64,000 nucleotides of DNA from Pseudomonadota bacterium. Lineage in GTDB: Bacteria; Desulfobacterota; Desulfovibrionia; Desulfovibrionales; Desulfovibrionaceae. The notes under the pieces are model-generated. The model searched no databases. It had not been told where the DNA came from and was given only the letters and a program-made list of their open reading frames with translations. Positions 1 to 8,774 of the stretch are shown here, piece after piece (within the stretch, counting starts at the first letter, position 1; each line of letters starts with the position of its first letter). The stretch is taken from NCBI GenBank assembly GCA_023460395.1, contig JAEWQB010000025.1:1-64000 (forward strand). The letters run 5' to 3'. Position numbers and translations under genes: made by a program.

Positions 1-146
1 CAAGGGGGCAGGTTATCAGACAGTGCAGTATGAAGGAGAGCAGAAGCAAAAAGCTGGCCGGAAGATGCCGATACCGAAGGAAGGAAGAGCACTGTGTTTG
101 CATGGTTGCAGTATGCGCCTTTCGTGAATTTTTTGCAAAATTAATA

Positions 147-175
147 TTGACAGATGGGGGCGATCACACTAGGTT
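147..175 (+). promoter_or_regulatory. Sigma-70 promoter of the tRNA-Lys pair
   Basis: A perfect -35 box TTGACA (147-152) is followed after exactly 17 bases by TAGGTT (170-175), a 4/6 match to the -10 consensus. Transcription would start near 182, about 40 bases before the first tRNA. The -35 quality and spacing suit a strong stable-RNA promoter. Bases 1-146 hold no gene I can support. Confidence 0.6.
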
Positions 176-221
176 GCACTCCGCCGCGGGTGGAAGCAAA
201 TCTATTCCGTGCGCCACGCAT

Positions 222-296
<75 letters not shown>

Positions 297-326
297 TGCA
301 AACAACGCCTTTGGCGACAAAGAGTA

Positions 327-401
<75 letters not shown>

Positions 402-410
402 TATTTAGAA

Positions 411-442
411 GCGCCTCGCGGTAACGCGAGGCGCTTTCTTTT
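411..442 (+). terminator. Rho-independent terminator of the tRNA-Lys operon
   Basis: A perfect 10-bp GC-rich stem (GCGCCTCGCG / CGCGAGGCGC) with a GTAA tetraloop is followed directly by TTTCTTTT. It closes the two-tRNA transcript and lies before the 3' end of the convergent M24 peptidase gene. Confidence 0.9.
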
Positions 443-521
443 GGTGTGCCCAAAAGGGCAAAGACGTGTGGCTGTGCCCGTGCGGCGCTGGCCCGCCGTC
501 CGGCTTTCCGTTTTCTGGCGG

Positions 522-1907
522 TCATTCCACGCAGCATATGTCATATTCGTTGCCGGTCAGACTGTCTGCGCCAGACGCGGTGACGACAAATGTATTTTCC
601 ACGCCCACCATGCCCACGCCCGGAATGCCGATTTTAGGCTCCACGGCGAAGACCATGTGTTCTGCGAGGGGGCTGTCGAACCGGTTGGCTATGACCGGCT
701 GTTCATCCACACCAAGGCCAATACTGTGTCCGAGGAACGGTACCTTGTTGTTGCCTAATCCCATAAACCCGTCGGAAAATCCGGCTTGTTCCGCTATGGC
801 AAGAGCTTCGCCGTATATTTCTGATGGTATGGCTCCCGGAATAAGGCGGGTGGCGGCATGGTGCTGAATGGCTACGCAGGTATCGTGGGCGCGGCGTATT
901 GTGTCGGGGATGGTGCTGGCTGGTCCGGCCCAGTAGACCTGTGTTTTGTCTGTGTTATACCCTTCAAGATTGAAGCCAATGTCTACAGAGAGCGGCATTC
1001 CCTTGCACCATACGGCACCGGCATACCCCATATACGGTGCTGCGGGGTGTTCCCCTTTAACGCCAAGGGGACCATTGAAATGGCTGGGATAGTTTCCGTT
1101 TTCTCCCGCGCAGATGTGCCCAAGAAAAATTTCCTCGCCAAAGCTGTTCATGCGCATAATTCCCGCGTGTCCGTGGCGGAAAAAAACTTGCCATGCAAGA
1201 TGGGATATGTCGCGTTCTGTCATGCCGGGCCGGATGAGCCGGGGAAGATCGTGATACAGGCTTTGGTGGTGACGCGCTCCGGCAAGCCGCAGTTTGGTCA
1301 GTTCCCATGGGGATTTGACGGACCGCGCGTCGGAAAGCACCGTGTCACACGGCACAAAATGTGTGTTGGGCATACGGGCCTGCAACATGGAAGCAAACTG
1401 CCATGTTAACCCGCTAAATTCTGCGGCAACGACGGGACCGGGCGGGCATCCCGCATCGGTAAGACGCGGTACCAGTTCGGAGTAGGACCGGTAGGGAATA
1501 ATGTGTTCCAGCGGGCTTTCCAACCGGCAACGCTCCAACCCGTGGCGGACCAGTAAAACCGGGTTGCCGGTTTTGGGCAGCCAGAAAACACCGTTCCCCA
1601 GTGTGCCGGTAAGATAATAGATGGATACGCGCGAGAATACGAGCATGCCGGAAGCGTCCGGGGCCGCGTGTTCCAGTAGGTCGCGGCATCGGGTGTGCCG
1701 GGCGTGCAATTCGTCTGCGGGCAAGACCTCACTGGCGGTATGCGGGCACTGGGCACTTGCGGGAGAACTGGCTATCTGCTCGGCTTTACGGGAAGACGGG
1801 GCAATGCTGCGGGAGTTCAATAACCTCTGTGGCACAAATGGCTCCTCTTGGATGTGGCGGGGAAACGGTGACTGACCGGGCAGTCGCGGCGCAGAGCCGT
1901 TTTTCAT
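522..1907 (-). CDS. M24 family metallopeptidase (Xaa-Pro aminopeptidase/dipeptidase-like)
   Basis: A 461-residue protein whose C-terminal two thirds is a pita-bread metallopeptidase domain. The dinuclear metal ligands of the family are visible: the Asp pair in VDIGFNLEGYNTD, the His in GHSIGLGVDE, the Glu in AVEPKIG and the final Glu in VGVENTF. A creatinase/prolidase-type N-terminal domain precedes it. I chose the ATG at 1907 because AGGAAAG lies just upstream; the open frame extends further 5' but that part is low in family character. The first 60 or so residues look poorly conserved. It is predicted to be a cytoplasmic peptidase releasing N-terminal residues before proline; substrate is not readable from sequence. 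Confidence 0.85.
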   Translation of the reverse strand: MKNGSAPRLPGQSPFPRHIQEEPFVPQRLLNSRSIAPSSRKAEQIASSPASAQCPHTASEVLPADELHARHTRCRDLLEHAAPDASGMLVFSRVSIYYLTGTLGNGVFWLPKTGNPVLLVRHGLERCRLESPLEHIIPYRSYSELVPRLTDAGCPPGPVVAAEFSGLTWQFASMLQARMPNTHFVPCDTVLSDARSVKSPWELTKLRLAGARHHQSLYHDLPRLIRPGMTERDISHLAWQVFFRHGHAGIMRMNSFGEEIFLGHICAGENGNYPSHFNGPLGVKGEHPAAPYMGYAGAVWCKGMPLSVDIGFNLEGYNTDKTQVYWAGPASTIPDTIRRAHDTCVAIQHHAATRLIPGAIPSEIYGEALAIAEQAGFSDGFMGLGNNKVPFLGHSIGLGVDEQPVIANRFDSPLAEHMVFAVEPKIGIPGVGMVGVENTFVVTASGADSLTGNEYDICCVE

Positions 1908-2056
1908 ACAGTGGTCTTTCCTTTTACGCGAACCGGATGCGCGACGCAATGCAGGTGGGGTTCTCCGCGTGGTGGTCATTGCGCTTCTTTGTGCTGCGGA
2001 GTATGATGAACAGTCTTGATGTATGAATTTTTCATAAGTAGGCCGCAGGAGATCGT

Positions 2057-2524
2057 ATGCTGCCAGACGATATGCAGGGGCTTGCCTGTCCCGTTCAGTT
2101 TGGTGATCCTCATAATGCTTTGTTTGACGGGCTTGGCGAAATTCTTTCCGCCGCACGGACCATTGCCGTGGTGGGAGCCAAAGATAAGCCCGGTACCGCC
2201 GTGGATATGGTGGGGCGCTACCTCATTGCGGCGGGGTATTCGGTTGTTCCCGTGCATCCTGTGCGGCAGAACGTGTGGGGGCTGCCAACATATTCTACTC
2301 TTGCGGACATTCCTTTCTCCGTTGATATTATAAATCTTTTTCGTGCATCAGAGCATTGTCCGGCCCATGCGGGCGAAGTGCTTGATCTTGCTGTGCTGCC
2401 TGCGCTTTTCTGGATGCAGTCTGGCATCCAGAGTGCTGTGGCAAGGGAAATGCTTGTGCCGCGCGGCGTGCGCGTGGTGGAAGACCGCTGCCTGATGGTG
2501 GATCACAGACGGTTGCTGAGGTAG
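2057..2524 (+). CDS. CoA-binding domain protein (YccU-like)
   Basis: A 155-residue single-domain protein with a Rossmann-type CoA-binding fold. The glycine-rich TIAVVGAKDKPG at about residues 35-46 fits the nucleotide-binding loop, and IAAGYSVVPVHPVRQNVWG continues the family pattern. Related short proteins bind CoA but have no defined reaction; they resemble the CoA-binding domain of succinyl-CoA synthetase alpha. It lies divergent from the M24 peptidase (150 bp gap) and 42 bp before a YkgJ-type gene on the same strand, so the two may be cotranscribed. Confidence 0.8.
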   Translation: MLPDDMQGLACPVQFGDPHNALFDGLGEILSAARTIAVVGAKDKPGTAVDMVGRYLIAAGYSVVPVHPVRQNVWGLPTYSTLADIPFSVDIINLFRASEHCPAHAGEVLDLAVLPALFWMQSGIQSAVAREMLVPRGVRVVEDRCLMVDHRRLLR

Positions 2525-2566
2525 CTGCCGTCATTTTCCACATGCCGTTGGGAGGCGGAGAATATT

Positions 2567-3259
2567 ATGGGGGATGCCATGCGATCTGAAGGAAGTCTGT
2601 TGCCGGGGCTTGCCCGTAGACAGGATGAGTTGCCGGATGCACCCGGTGCGTCCGCTGAAGCTGATTTGTCAGCCGCCTCCGCTGTGACCGGAGCGGCTGG
2701 AGTTGCCACTGTTACCACTGTAGATATGGCTGCTGCGGTTGACGCGGAGGCGTTGACCGGAGCCGGAACGCCTGCGGCGCGTTTGACCGACACAGAGCCA
2801 GATTCGGTGCCGGACCCGTCTTTTGACGCGTTTGACTGTAAAATGTGCGGGCAGTGTTGTCAGGGTGAAGGGGGCATTGTCGTTGGTCCCAGCGATCTGT
2901 TGCGCTTGGCGGATCATCTTGCCGTGTCACCTGACCAGTTCGCCGCGCAGTATGGTGTGCGGAGGAACGGGAAGCTGTTTATTCGAGCGGGAGAGGACGG
3001 CTTTTGCCTTTTCTTCACGCAGGGTAAAGGGTGTGGCGTACACGTGGCTAAACCGGACATCTGCCGCGCGTGGCCTTTTTTTCGGGGTAACGTGCTGGAC
3101 GCGGGTTCACTGGAGTTTGCCAAGGAATATTGCCCCGGAATTCGCAAGGACGTAACGCACGCGGAGTTTGCGCGGCAGGGAAGGGCCTATCTCGCAGCGC
3201 ATATGCTAGTTGCTTCCGACCCCACCTGTGAGGCGCGGGCCCTTATTTTGGACGACTGA
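2567..3259 (+). CDS. YkgJ family cysteine cluster protein
   Basis: A 230-residue protein. From about residue 87 it carries the YkgJ signature CKMCGQCCQGEGG, followed by a conserved cysteine in FCLFF, then CGVH, CRAWPFF and YCPG. These cysteines are thought to bind iron, an Fe-S cluster or zinc; function is undefined. The first 85 residues are an Ala/Val/Thr/Asp-rich low-complexity extension with no cysteines, unusual for this normally compact family. The start is supported by GGAGGCGGAG about 6 bases before the ATG, so the extension seems genuinely translated. It probably shares a transcript with the CoA-binding gene. Confidence 0.8.
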   Translation: MGDAMRSEGSLLPGLARRQDELPDAPGASAEADLSAASAVTGAAGVATVTTVDMAAAVDAEALTGAGTPAARLTDTEPDSVPDPSFDAFDCKMCGQCCQGEGGIVVGPSDLLRLADHLAVSPDQFAAQYGVRRNGKLFIRAGEDGFCLFFTQGKGCGVHVAKPDICRAWPFFRGNVLDAGSLEFAKEYCPGIRKDVTHAEFARQGRAYLAAHMLVASDPTCEARALILDD

Positions 3260-3286
3260 GATCCGCCATAAACTTATGGCGGATCT
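3259..3286 (+). terminator. Hairpin after the YkgJ gene, possible terminator
   Basis: A 13-base perfect inverted repeat (arms 3259-3271 and 3274-3286) begins at the stop codon. The practical hairpin is about 11 bp with a 6-base loop. No immediate T-run follows, though GGGATTTTT lies about 15 bases on, so termination could be weak or the hairpin may only protect the 3' end. The rest of 3287-3492 shows nothing clear. Confidence 0.45.
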
Positions 3287-3492
3287 GACCGAACAGGAAA
3301 GGGATTTTTAAAAAAGTCCGTCCCGATGTGGAGCGTTGGTGTTTCTCTCCGCATATATATTGGCATCAAAGGCCAGAATGTGGGATTCTCGTAAGCTGGT
3401 GCTCATACGGTACGGGCTGTTTTATTTTGTACACACAGCATGCCTTGGCATGTTGCAAGCCGTTTGACCGCACGAAGCGGCAGGGGAAGCGC

Positions 3493-4359
3493 GTGACGTC
3501 GCAGCAATGCTACCGCATACTAAACATCGCCGAAGGCGCAGGGCAGGAAGAGATTAAGTCCGCCTATCGCCGCCGCGCTTTTGAATTGCATCCAGACCTG
3601 AATCCCGGAAATCCTGATGCGGGGCGGCAGTTTCAATTGCTGAATGAGGCCTATGTGCATCTGACACGTACCGGTGCCGGGGCAGATGCTGACGCGCGCA
3701 CGCAGGCCCGGAGCGCTTACGAAAAGGCTAAAAAAGGGTTTGGCGCACAGGCATCCGGTCCCTCCTCACAAAAAAGCAGTAATGCCGCTGGAGCGAAATC
3801 CGGCGACGCCGGGCAGGCCAGCGGTCAGGAACGCCGGGCGTCGGAAGCCTATACCCGCACGCAACGGCAGAAGCCGACCGGTTCTCCGTCCGGCGCGCGG
3901 TATTCCGCCTCGCAGCAGGGGAATGCGCAGCGAGAGGACGTGTTGCACGATATTTTGCGCGATCCGTTTGCCCGGCGGGTGTTTGAGGATATTTATAGTC
4001 AAATCCGCCGGGAGGGGGGAAAAGCACCCGTCCTGCCCAAAAAGCGCCGTCTCAGTTTTGAGTGGGGTAATTCCAAGCTGACCTTTGACATGACGCACGG
4101 CCTGACCGCAGGGGTGAAGGGGTGGCTGCGTAAGCAGATGGACGACGAGCAAACTATTCACCTGCCGCCGCAGAGCCTTTTACCCGGTGCCCGTTTGCGC
4201 ATTTCGCTGTCACAGGGGCTGCATGACGAGCCGCGTCAGATAGAGATAACTCTCCCCAAAGATTTTGTGGTCGGACGTCCTATTCGATTGAAAGGGTTGG
4301 GCCGTAAAATAGGCCCGTGGACGGGCGATCTCTTCCTGCGTATTCTCGCACGGTTGTAG
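3493..4359 (+). CDS. J-domain protein with diverged DnaJ-type C-terminal region
   Basis: A 288-residue J-domain co-chaperone. Residues 1-60 form the J domain with the HPD motif (FELHPDLNPGNPDA), which stimulates the DnaK ATPase. A Ser/Ala/Gln-rich linker follows (about residues 75-160). The last 100 residues end in a beta-rich stretch (ITLPKDFVVGRPIRLKGLG) recalling the DnaJ substrate-binding domain; there is no zinc-finger CxxCxGxG repeat. The GTG start at 3493 is chosen because AGGGGAAG lies 3-6 bases upstream and it puts the J domain at the N terminus. It stands alone, apart from the cbpA-cbpM-clpB operon at 57428. Confidence 0.8.
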   Translation: MTSQQCYRILNIAEGAGQEEIKSAYRRRAFELHPDLNPGNPDAGRQFQLLNEAYVHLTRTGAGADADARTQARSAYEKAKKGFGAQASGPSSQKSSNAAGAKSGDAGQASGQERRASEAYTRTQRQKPTGSPSGARYSASQQGNAQREDVLHDILRDPFARRVFEDIYSQIRREGGKAPVLPKKRRLSFEWGNSKLTFDMTHGLTAGVKGWLRKQMDDEQTIHLPPQSLLPGARLRISLSQGLHDEPRQIEITLPKDFVVGRPIRLKGLGRKIGPWTGDLFLRILARL

Positions 4360-4565
4360 CCGTGGGCCTTGGCACAGGCTTCCCCTGAACGGGGCGGCGT
4401 ATTCGCGGTCCTTACGTGGGGGCCAAGTGCCGGATTGCCTGTAGCTATCCCCATTCCCCTTCTGTATCCCGCCGGGTGTTGGCTTGTTGCCTGCGGGCAC
4501 CTCGCGGTTTTTGCCGGGTCTGCCCGACTTGCCGGACGTGGACCGCGCAGGGCTGACGTTGGGGG

Positions 4566-5006
4566 TTATTCTCCCGTCAGCGTGTAAAAAAATGATCGAT
4601 AGGTCAGGTATGCCGCGTCTGCGGCGGCAACAGCTTCGCGGATAGCGGGCAAAGTTTCTTTCTCTCCCGCGAGTGCGTGGAGTAGCATTTCTAAAGCTTC
4701 TGCGAGGGCCAGAGCCACCCGGCGTGCCGCCGGACTATGCAGACTGTTGGGTGCTGAACGCAGATGATTGACCAGCGCTCCGGTCCGCAAAATCATGGCT
4801 GCGTCAAGATCGCCGTCGCGCAGACACGAATCCAGCAATGTTCGCACCTCTTCATCATCAAGAATTGCCAATCCTTCCTGAAAGTAGCGGATGTCGAACC
4901 AGAACGGGTCATCGGACCCGCCTGAGGCGGGGATGTGGTTCCGGCGTGATGCGGTTATGAGCAGCACCGCCATAATCAGAAAGAAAAGAACAAGCAGCAG
5001 GTGCAT
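4566..5006 (-). CDS. Hypothetical membrane-anchored protein
   Basis: A 146-residue protein of unknown function. It starts with a single hydrophobic segment (about residues 2-18, MHLLLVLFFLIMAVLL) followed by basic residues, giving an N-terminal anchor. The rest is soluble and Ala/Leu-rich, predicted mostly helical, with the heptad-like stretch ALALAEALEMLLHAL. The ATG at 5006 has AAAAGG about 10 bases upstream. It is divergent from the AraC regulator (165 bp). No family is recognised. The 206 bp between it and the J-domain gene show no gene or strong signal. Confidence 0.6.
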   Translation of the reverse strand: MHLLLVLFFLIMAVLLITASRRNHIPASGGSDDPFWFDIRYFQEGLAILDDEEVRTLLDSCLRDGDLDAAMILRTGALVNHLRSAPNSLHSPAARRVALALAEALEMLLHALAGEKETLPAIREAVAAADAAYLTYRSFFYTLTGE

Positions 5007-5171
5007 GGTGTGACCTTTTTTGTGAAGATGGTCCGTCAACCTTGTGTTGCTGTCAATCTTCTTGTGCCGCGCCGGATGCGTTTGACGAAGCGATGCGAGC
5101 GGGCTAGGAAAAGATTTTCCGGGACACCTACGCGGAGCGATGGTGGAAAAAGATCGGGGAAACAAGGAGAA

Positions 5172-6038
5172 ATGCGCGTGACCTGTGCGACGGATGCCGC
5201 TGTTGTTCGTTTTTGGCGTGATGCGGAACTGGATGCTGTGGAAGTGCGGTATTCCCATTTCGAAGGCTACCGGTTTCCCGCGCACGTTCACGACACGTGG
5301 TCGGTGGGACTCATCGACGAAGGGCGAACGGTTTCCCGCATCGCGGGACGCAGTATGGAGGCGGTCGCGGGGCAAATCGTCATCATTCCCCCGGACACGG
5401 TTCATGATTGTAATCCGCGGGTTGGCGCGTGGACCTACCGCATGTTTCATGTCCGGGATGCGTGGCTGCGCGGCCTTGCGGATGACGTGGGGGTTTCCCT
5501 TGACGAAAGGGTGTGTTGTTCCCTCGCTCCCGTGCTGACAGACGGTTCGTTTTCCGCAAATCTGAACAGGATTTATGACTGTCTGGTTGGGGGGGTAGGC
5601 CCGCTGGAGACTCGAAGCGCCATGGTGGAGGCCTTTGCGCGGTTCCTTGTGCCGGAGACAGCGGGGCGTGGGACCGGCGGGCACGATGTTCCGCGAGTAG
5701 TTTCTGTGGCTAGTAACGGCGTGCAAGCGAGGCGTGCCGTGAAAAGGGCGCGGGAATATTTGGCGTCTCACTTGGCGGATAAAGTCACGTTACGGGAACT
5801 GGCTCACGCCAGCGGATTGAGTGAATGGCATCTGCTGCGTGTTTTTCGTGATCAACTGGGGCTAACACCGCATCAGTGGCACACCCAACTCCGGCTTAAC
5901 CACGCCCGGCGTTTGTTGGCGGACGGCGTTTCCATCGCCGATGTGGCATGCGCGACCGGGTTTACGGACCAAAGCCATTTCACCAGAGTGTTCCGTAGTG
6001 TGTCCGGGACAACTCCGCGTGTATACAGTCAGCCGTAG
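5172..6038 (+). CDS. AraC family transcriptional regulator
   Basis: A 288-residue regulator. The N-terminal half is a cupin-like sensing domain (PAHVHDTWSVGLIDEG, then IPPDTVHDCNP), typical of AraC proteins binding a small ligand. The C-terminal 100 residues carry two helix-turn-helix units (VTLRELAHASGLSEWHLLR and SIADVACATGFTDQSHFTR) ending in the family signature FRSVSGTTPRVY. The ATG at 5172 has AAGGAG 2-7 bases before it. Many AraC regulators of this form control a neighbouring exporter; the EamA permease at 6828 is a candidate target, though this is inference. Confidence 0.9.
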   Translation: MRVTCATDAAVVRFWRDAELDAVEVRYSHFEGYRFPAHVHDTWSVGLIDEGRTVSRIAGRSMEAVAGQIVIIPPDTVHDCNPRVGAWTYRMFHVRDAWLRGLADDVGVSLDERVCCSLAPVLTDGSFSANLNRIYDCLVGGVGPLETRSAMVEAFARFLVPETAGRGTGGHDVPRVVSVASNGVQARRAVKRAREYLASHLADKVTLRELAHASGLSEWHLLRVFRDQLGLTPHQWHTQLRLNHARRLLADGVSIADVACATGFTDQSHFTRVFRSVSGTTPRVYSQP

Positions 6039-6145
6039 CCGTACACTGCGCCGGCATTGCCACCGCGCGGGTGTGAATCCCGCAGCGTCCGCCGGGGATG
6101 CGCTGCCGTACCGGTAGAGACGTTTGTCCGCATGTCGTTTGCGGG

Positions 6146-6251
6146 CGTGCCCGTTCCCCCGTCTGACGGATAATTTTTCCTCTTCATGCTCTGAGTGTCG
6201 TGCCCGTTTCCTCATCCGGCGGACAACTTTTTCTCTTCATGCCCCGCGTGT
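6146..6251. repeat. Tandem imperfect 53-bp direct repeat
   Basis: Two head-to-tail units, 6146-6198 and 6199-6251, are each exactly 53 bases and align without gaps at 42 of 53 positions. Both begin CGTGCCCGTT and contain a T-run followed by CTCTTCATG. Of the 11 differences, 10 are transitions. They lie in the 328-bp gap between the AraC gene and the DUF2000-like gene. No open frame or clear terminator spans them. Confidence 0.75.
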
Positions 6252-6366
6252 TGCGCGCAGCCGCCTTTGCGGGTGCCTTTGTGCAATGCCTTTGTTTCGC
6301 AAGATTGTACCATACTCCCGACTCACATTGCGCTAGAGTGCCGCCCTGTACCTAGAAGGAGGCACT

Positions 6367-6783
6367 ATGTTCGTTACGGAAACCGGAAAGTGTGTGTTTG
6401 TCTTGGATGAAACACTCTCAACAGGTTTGGCAGCCAACGCGGCAGCCGTGCTGGCTACGGCGTTGACAAATACATTGCGTGGCGTGACGGGATGGGATGT
6501 GAGCGATGCCGACGGGGAGGTGCACGTCGCTATTACACAGGTGGCATTTCCCATGCTCAAAGCATCCACGGAAGAAGTGGTCCGTCTTCATGCACTTGCC
6601 CAGCGGCAAGAGGGAGTGTTTGTGGCGGATTTTTCGCACACGGCTCAACATTCCCGCAGATACGAGGAATATGCCGCGCGGATGGCCCAGCTCCCGGCGG
6701 ATGCCTTGCGGTATCTGGGCATTGTTCTTTACGGCGAACGCGGGGTTGTCACGCGCCTAACCGGACATCTTCCCCTCTTGTAA
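6367..6783 (+). CDS. DUF2000 family protein
   Basis: A 138-residue protein that matches my recollection of the DUF2000 pattern: an N-terminal KCVFVLDETLSTGLAANAAA, then VTGWDVSDADGEVHVAI, then DFSHTAQ and RYEEYAARMA, ending LTGHLPLL. The family has a peptidyl-tRNA-hydrolase-like fold and no settled function. AAGGAGG sits 6 bases before the ATG. It is 44 bp upstream of the EamA transporter and may be cotranscribed with it. Confidence 0.7.
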   Translation: MFVTETGKCVFVLDETLSTGLAANAAAVLATALTNTLRGVTGWDVSDADGEVHVAITQVAFPMLKASTEEVVRLHALAQRQEGVFVADFSHTAQHSRRYEEYAARMAQLPADALRYLGIVLYGERGVVTRLTGHLPLL

Positions 6784-6827
6784 TTTCACGCGTGCCACTG
6801 AAATGGCGCGCTATTTCTTGGGACATT

Positions 6828-7814
6828 ATGACACTATTACACATTCCTGCCTCAGCGGCGCAGGGCATTTGGGCGCGGCGCGCGCAGTATGCGCCAGTGG
6901 CGGCGCTAGTTGGCGCTGTCGTGCTATGGTCCAGTTCGTTTGTCGGGATGAAGCTCGCCCTGCGCGAATTGGCGCCGTTGTCTGTTATCTGGTTGCGGCT
7001 GGCTTTCGCCATGGCGGTTATCGTCCCCGTGATTTGGCCTAAGCTGCGACCGGTGGCTCATCGGGAGGGAAGGGGCGCATTTTCGCGTTATCAGCGGGGG
7101 GACGCCTTGTGGCTGCTGGTAGTGGCTCTTTTCCTTCCCTGCCTGTACTTCACGTTGGAAAGTTACGCGCTGCGTTACACCTCGGCATCGGCAGCGGGTA
7201 CTATTTCCGCTCTTATGCCTTTGATGGTTGCCGTGGCGGCTACCGTATTTTTGCAGGAGCGTCTTTCCCTGAGCATGGTGGGAGGATTGCTGCTTTCCTG
7301 CATAGGTGTGGGGTGGCTTACCTATGCGGGCACCCCGTCGGAGCACGGGCCGATGCCTCTGTTGGGTAATGCCTTGGAGTGCGCGGCAATGGCTGCGGCT
7401 GCCGGATATACATTGGGAGTGCGCAAGTTAAGTGGACGCTACGATCCATGGGTGCTCGCCGGTGTGCAAAATAGTATGGGGCTGGTGTGGTTTTTACCGG
7501 GAATGCTGCTGTCCGGCATACCGGACGTGAGTCTTGGGTCCGCTGTCTGGCCCAATATCTGGCCTAACCTGCTGGCGGTGGTTTATTTGGGAGTGGCGGT
7601 ATCGTTGGGAGCTTTCTGGTGCTACAGCTATGCGCTGGCGCAGGTAACAGCCGCACGGGCCTCGGCCTATGTCAACATGGTTCCGGTGGTCACATTGCTG
7701 CTCAGTTGGCTGGTCTTGGATGAACAGCTTTCGGGATGGCAATATGCGGGGTGTGCCGTTGTCCTCGCCGGGGTCTGCTTGAGTCAGGGAATATTTGGAG
7801 GAACAAGGCGGTAA
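6828..7814 (+). CDS. EamA/DMT superfamily transporter
   Basis: A 328-residue inner-membrane permease with about ten predicted transmembrane helices in two repeated EamA halves. The first half starts AALVGAVVLWSSSFVGMKLAL, the classic DMT opening; the second repeats it after about residue 180 and ends in WQYAGCAVVLAGVCLSQG. Substrates of the family are amino acids or metabolites, usually exported; none can be assigned here. The ATG at 6828 begins the protein just before the first helix; its ribosome site is weak, and an in-frame GTG at 6792 is an alternative. Confidence 0.85.
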   Translation: MTLLHIPASAAQGIWARRAQYAPVAALVGAVVLWSSSFVGMKLALRELAPLSVIWLRLAFAMAVIVPVIWPKLRPVAHREGRGAFSRYQRGDALWLLVVALFLPCLYFTLESYALRYTSASAAGTISALMPLMVAVAATVFLQERLSLSMVGGLLLSCIGVGWLTYAGTPSEHGPMPLLGNALECAAMAAAAGYTLGVRKLSGRYDPWVLAGVQNSMGLVWFLPGMLLSGIPDVSLGSAVWPNIWPNLLAVVYLGVAVSLGAFWCYSYALAQVTAARASAYVNMVPVVTLLLSWLVLDEQLSGWQYAGCAVVLAGVCLSQGIFGGTRR

Positions 7815-8774
7815 GTCATATCTTCCGGCCCGTGTTTCTTTTCCCGCCGGGCGTTGCATGCACGGGGGGCACTTCTTATGTCTTCAGCACTCCCGGTGTC
7901 TGCCCTGTACCGCATAGCTGATCCGAGTATAGAATATAGGTTGAAGAAACAACCAATAGCTAAACCGCTTCCCGCCACTCATCCGGGCGCGTTTACATAA
8001 AAAAACTGATGCAACGGATGCAGTGCCCCCGGCCCTGCAAAAAGATGTTGGCAGACCTGCGGTTAGGCGTTTTCGCAGCCTCAACAGAGCAATGGGACGC
8101 TGCGGATAACGGAGGTGTTGTCGCAATTATCCCTTGTTCTTGCGGGCGATTCTTAGTATGCGGCATGCGTGGTTTCTGTCTCGGAACCAAGGGAACCCAA
8201 CGGACTTTCCGTCTCTTGATTCTGAATCCTTGCGAGCTTCGGGCATGCATAGGCATGCCGTTCCGCAAGGGGGTGTGATTTTGCGTTTGAACCGAATGTG
8301 GGTTCGGGGCGAGTCACACGTGTGGACCTTTGGCAGTGAGGAACGCATGACGACCGCAATGTATATAAACGCCGGTATCACTTTACCGCTCGGAAGAGCG
8401 GCGGGTCCGGTATTTCGCGCTTTGCGCCTTTATCCGTTCGCCCAAACGGATAGTGGTCGTGCATTCTTTTCTTCCTTCGTCCTTTCCCCGGACCACAAAT
8501 GTCCCCTGTCTGCCCGTTCGCGGGCTACGTGCCACGCTGTTTCGAGCCAGCGAGGCCGGTTTTCTTCCCTTGATTTTGCCAAGAACCCCATACTGGAGCG
8601 ACCCATGGTCGCCCACGGAACTCGTGTTTTCTGTCAGATGGCAAGCCCACGGAACGCGCCTTGCGCTTTCCGGCCTGATGCGCGGGAAATGCGTGTGACG
8701 TGGCGGTTCGTCCACGGCATTCCTGTTTCACCCCAGCTCGAAATGATGACGAAGCATTATGAAGAGGAAACGAC
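7815..8774 (+). other. 960-bp region without a convincing gene, upstream of hdrC
   Basis: No frame has protein-like composition with a good start. The region contains several hairpins: an imperfect long one at 8228-8270 (outer stem CCTTGCG/CGCAAGG, inner GGCATGC/GCATGCC), CCGCTC-GGAA-GAGCGG at 8386-8401, and an 8-bp stem with a 6-base loop at 8431-8452. The palindrome CACACGTGTG is at 8315-8324. It probably holds the promoter and a long leader of the hdr-flx operon. Confidence 0.5.

Noticed and set aside
522..2156. A longer version of the M24 peptidase starting at 2156
   Set aside because: The extra 83 residues are low in family character and would overlap the divergent CoA-binding gene start; the ATG at 1907 has a ribosome site.
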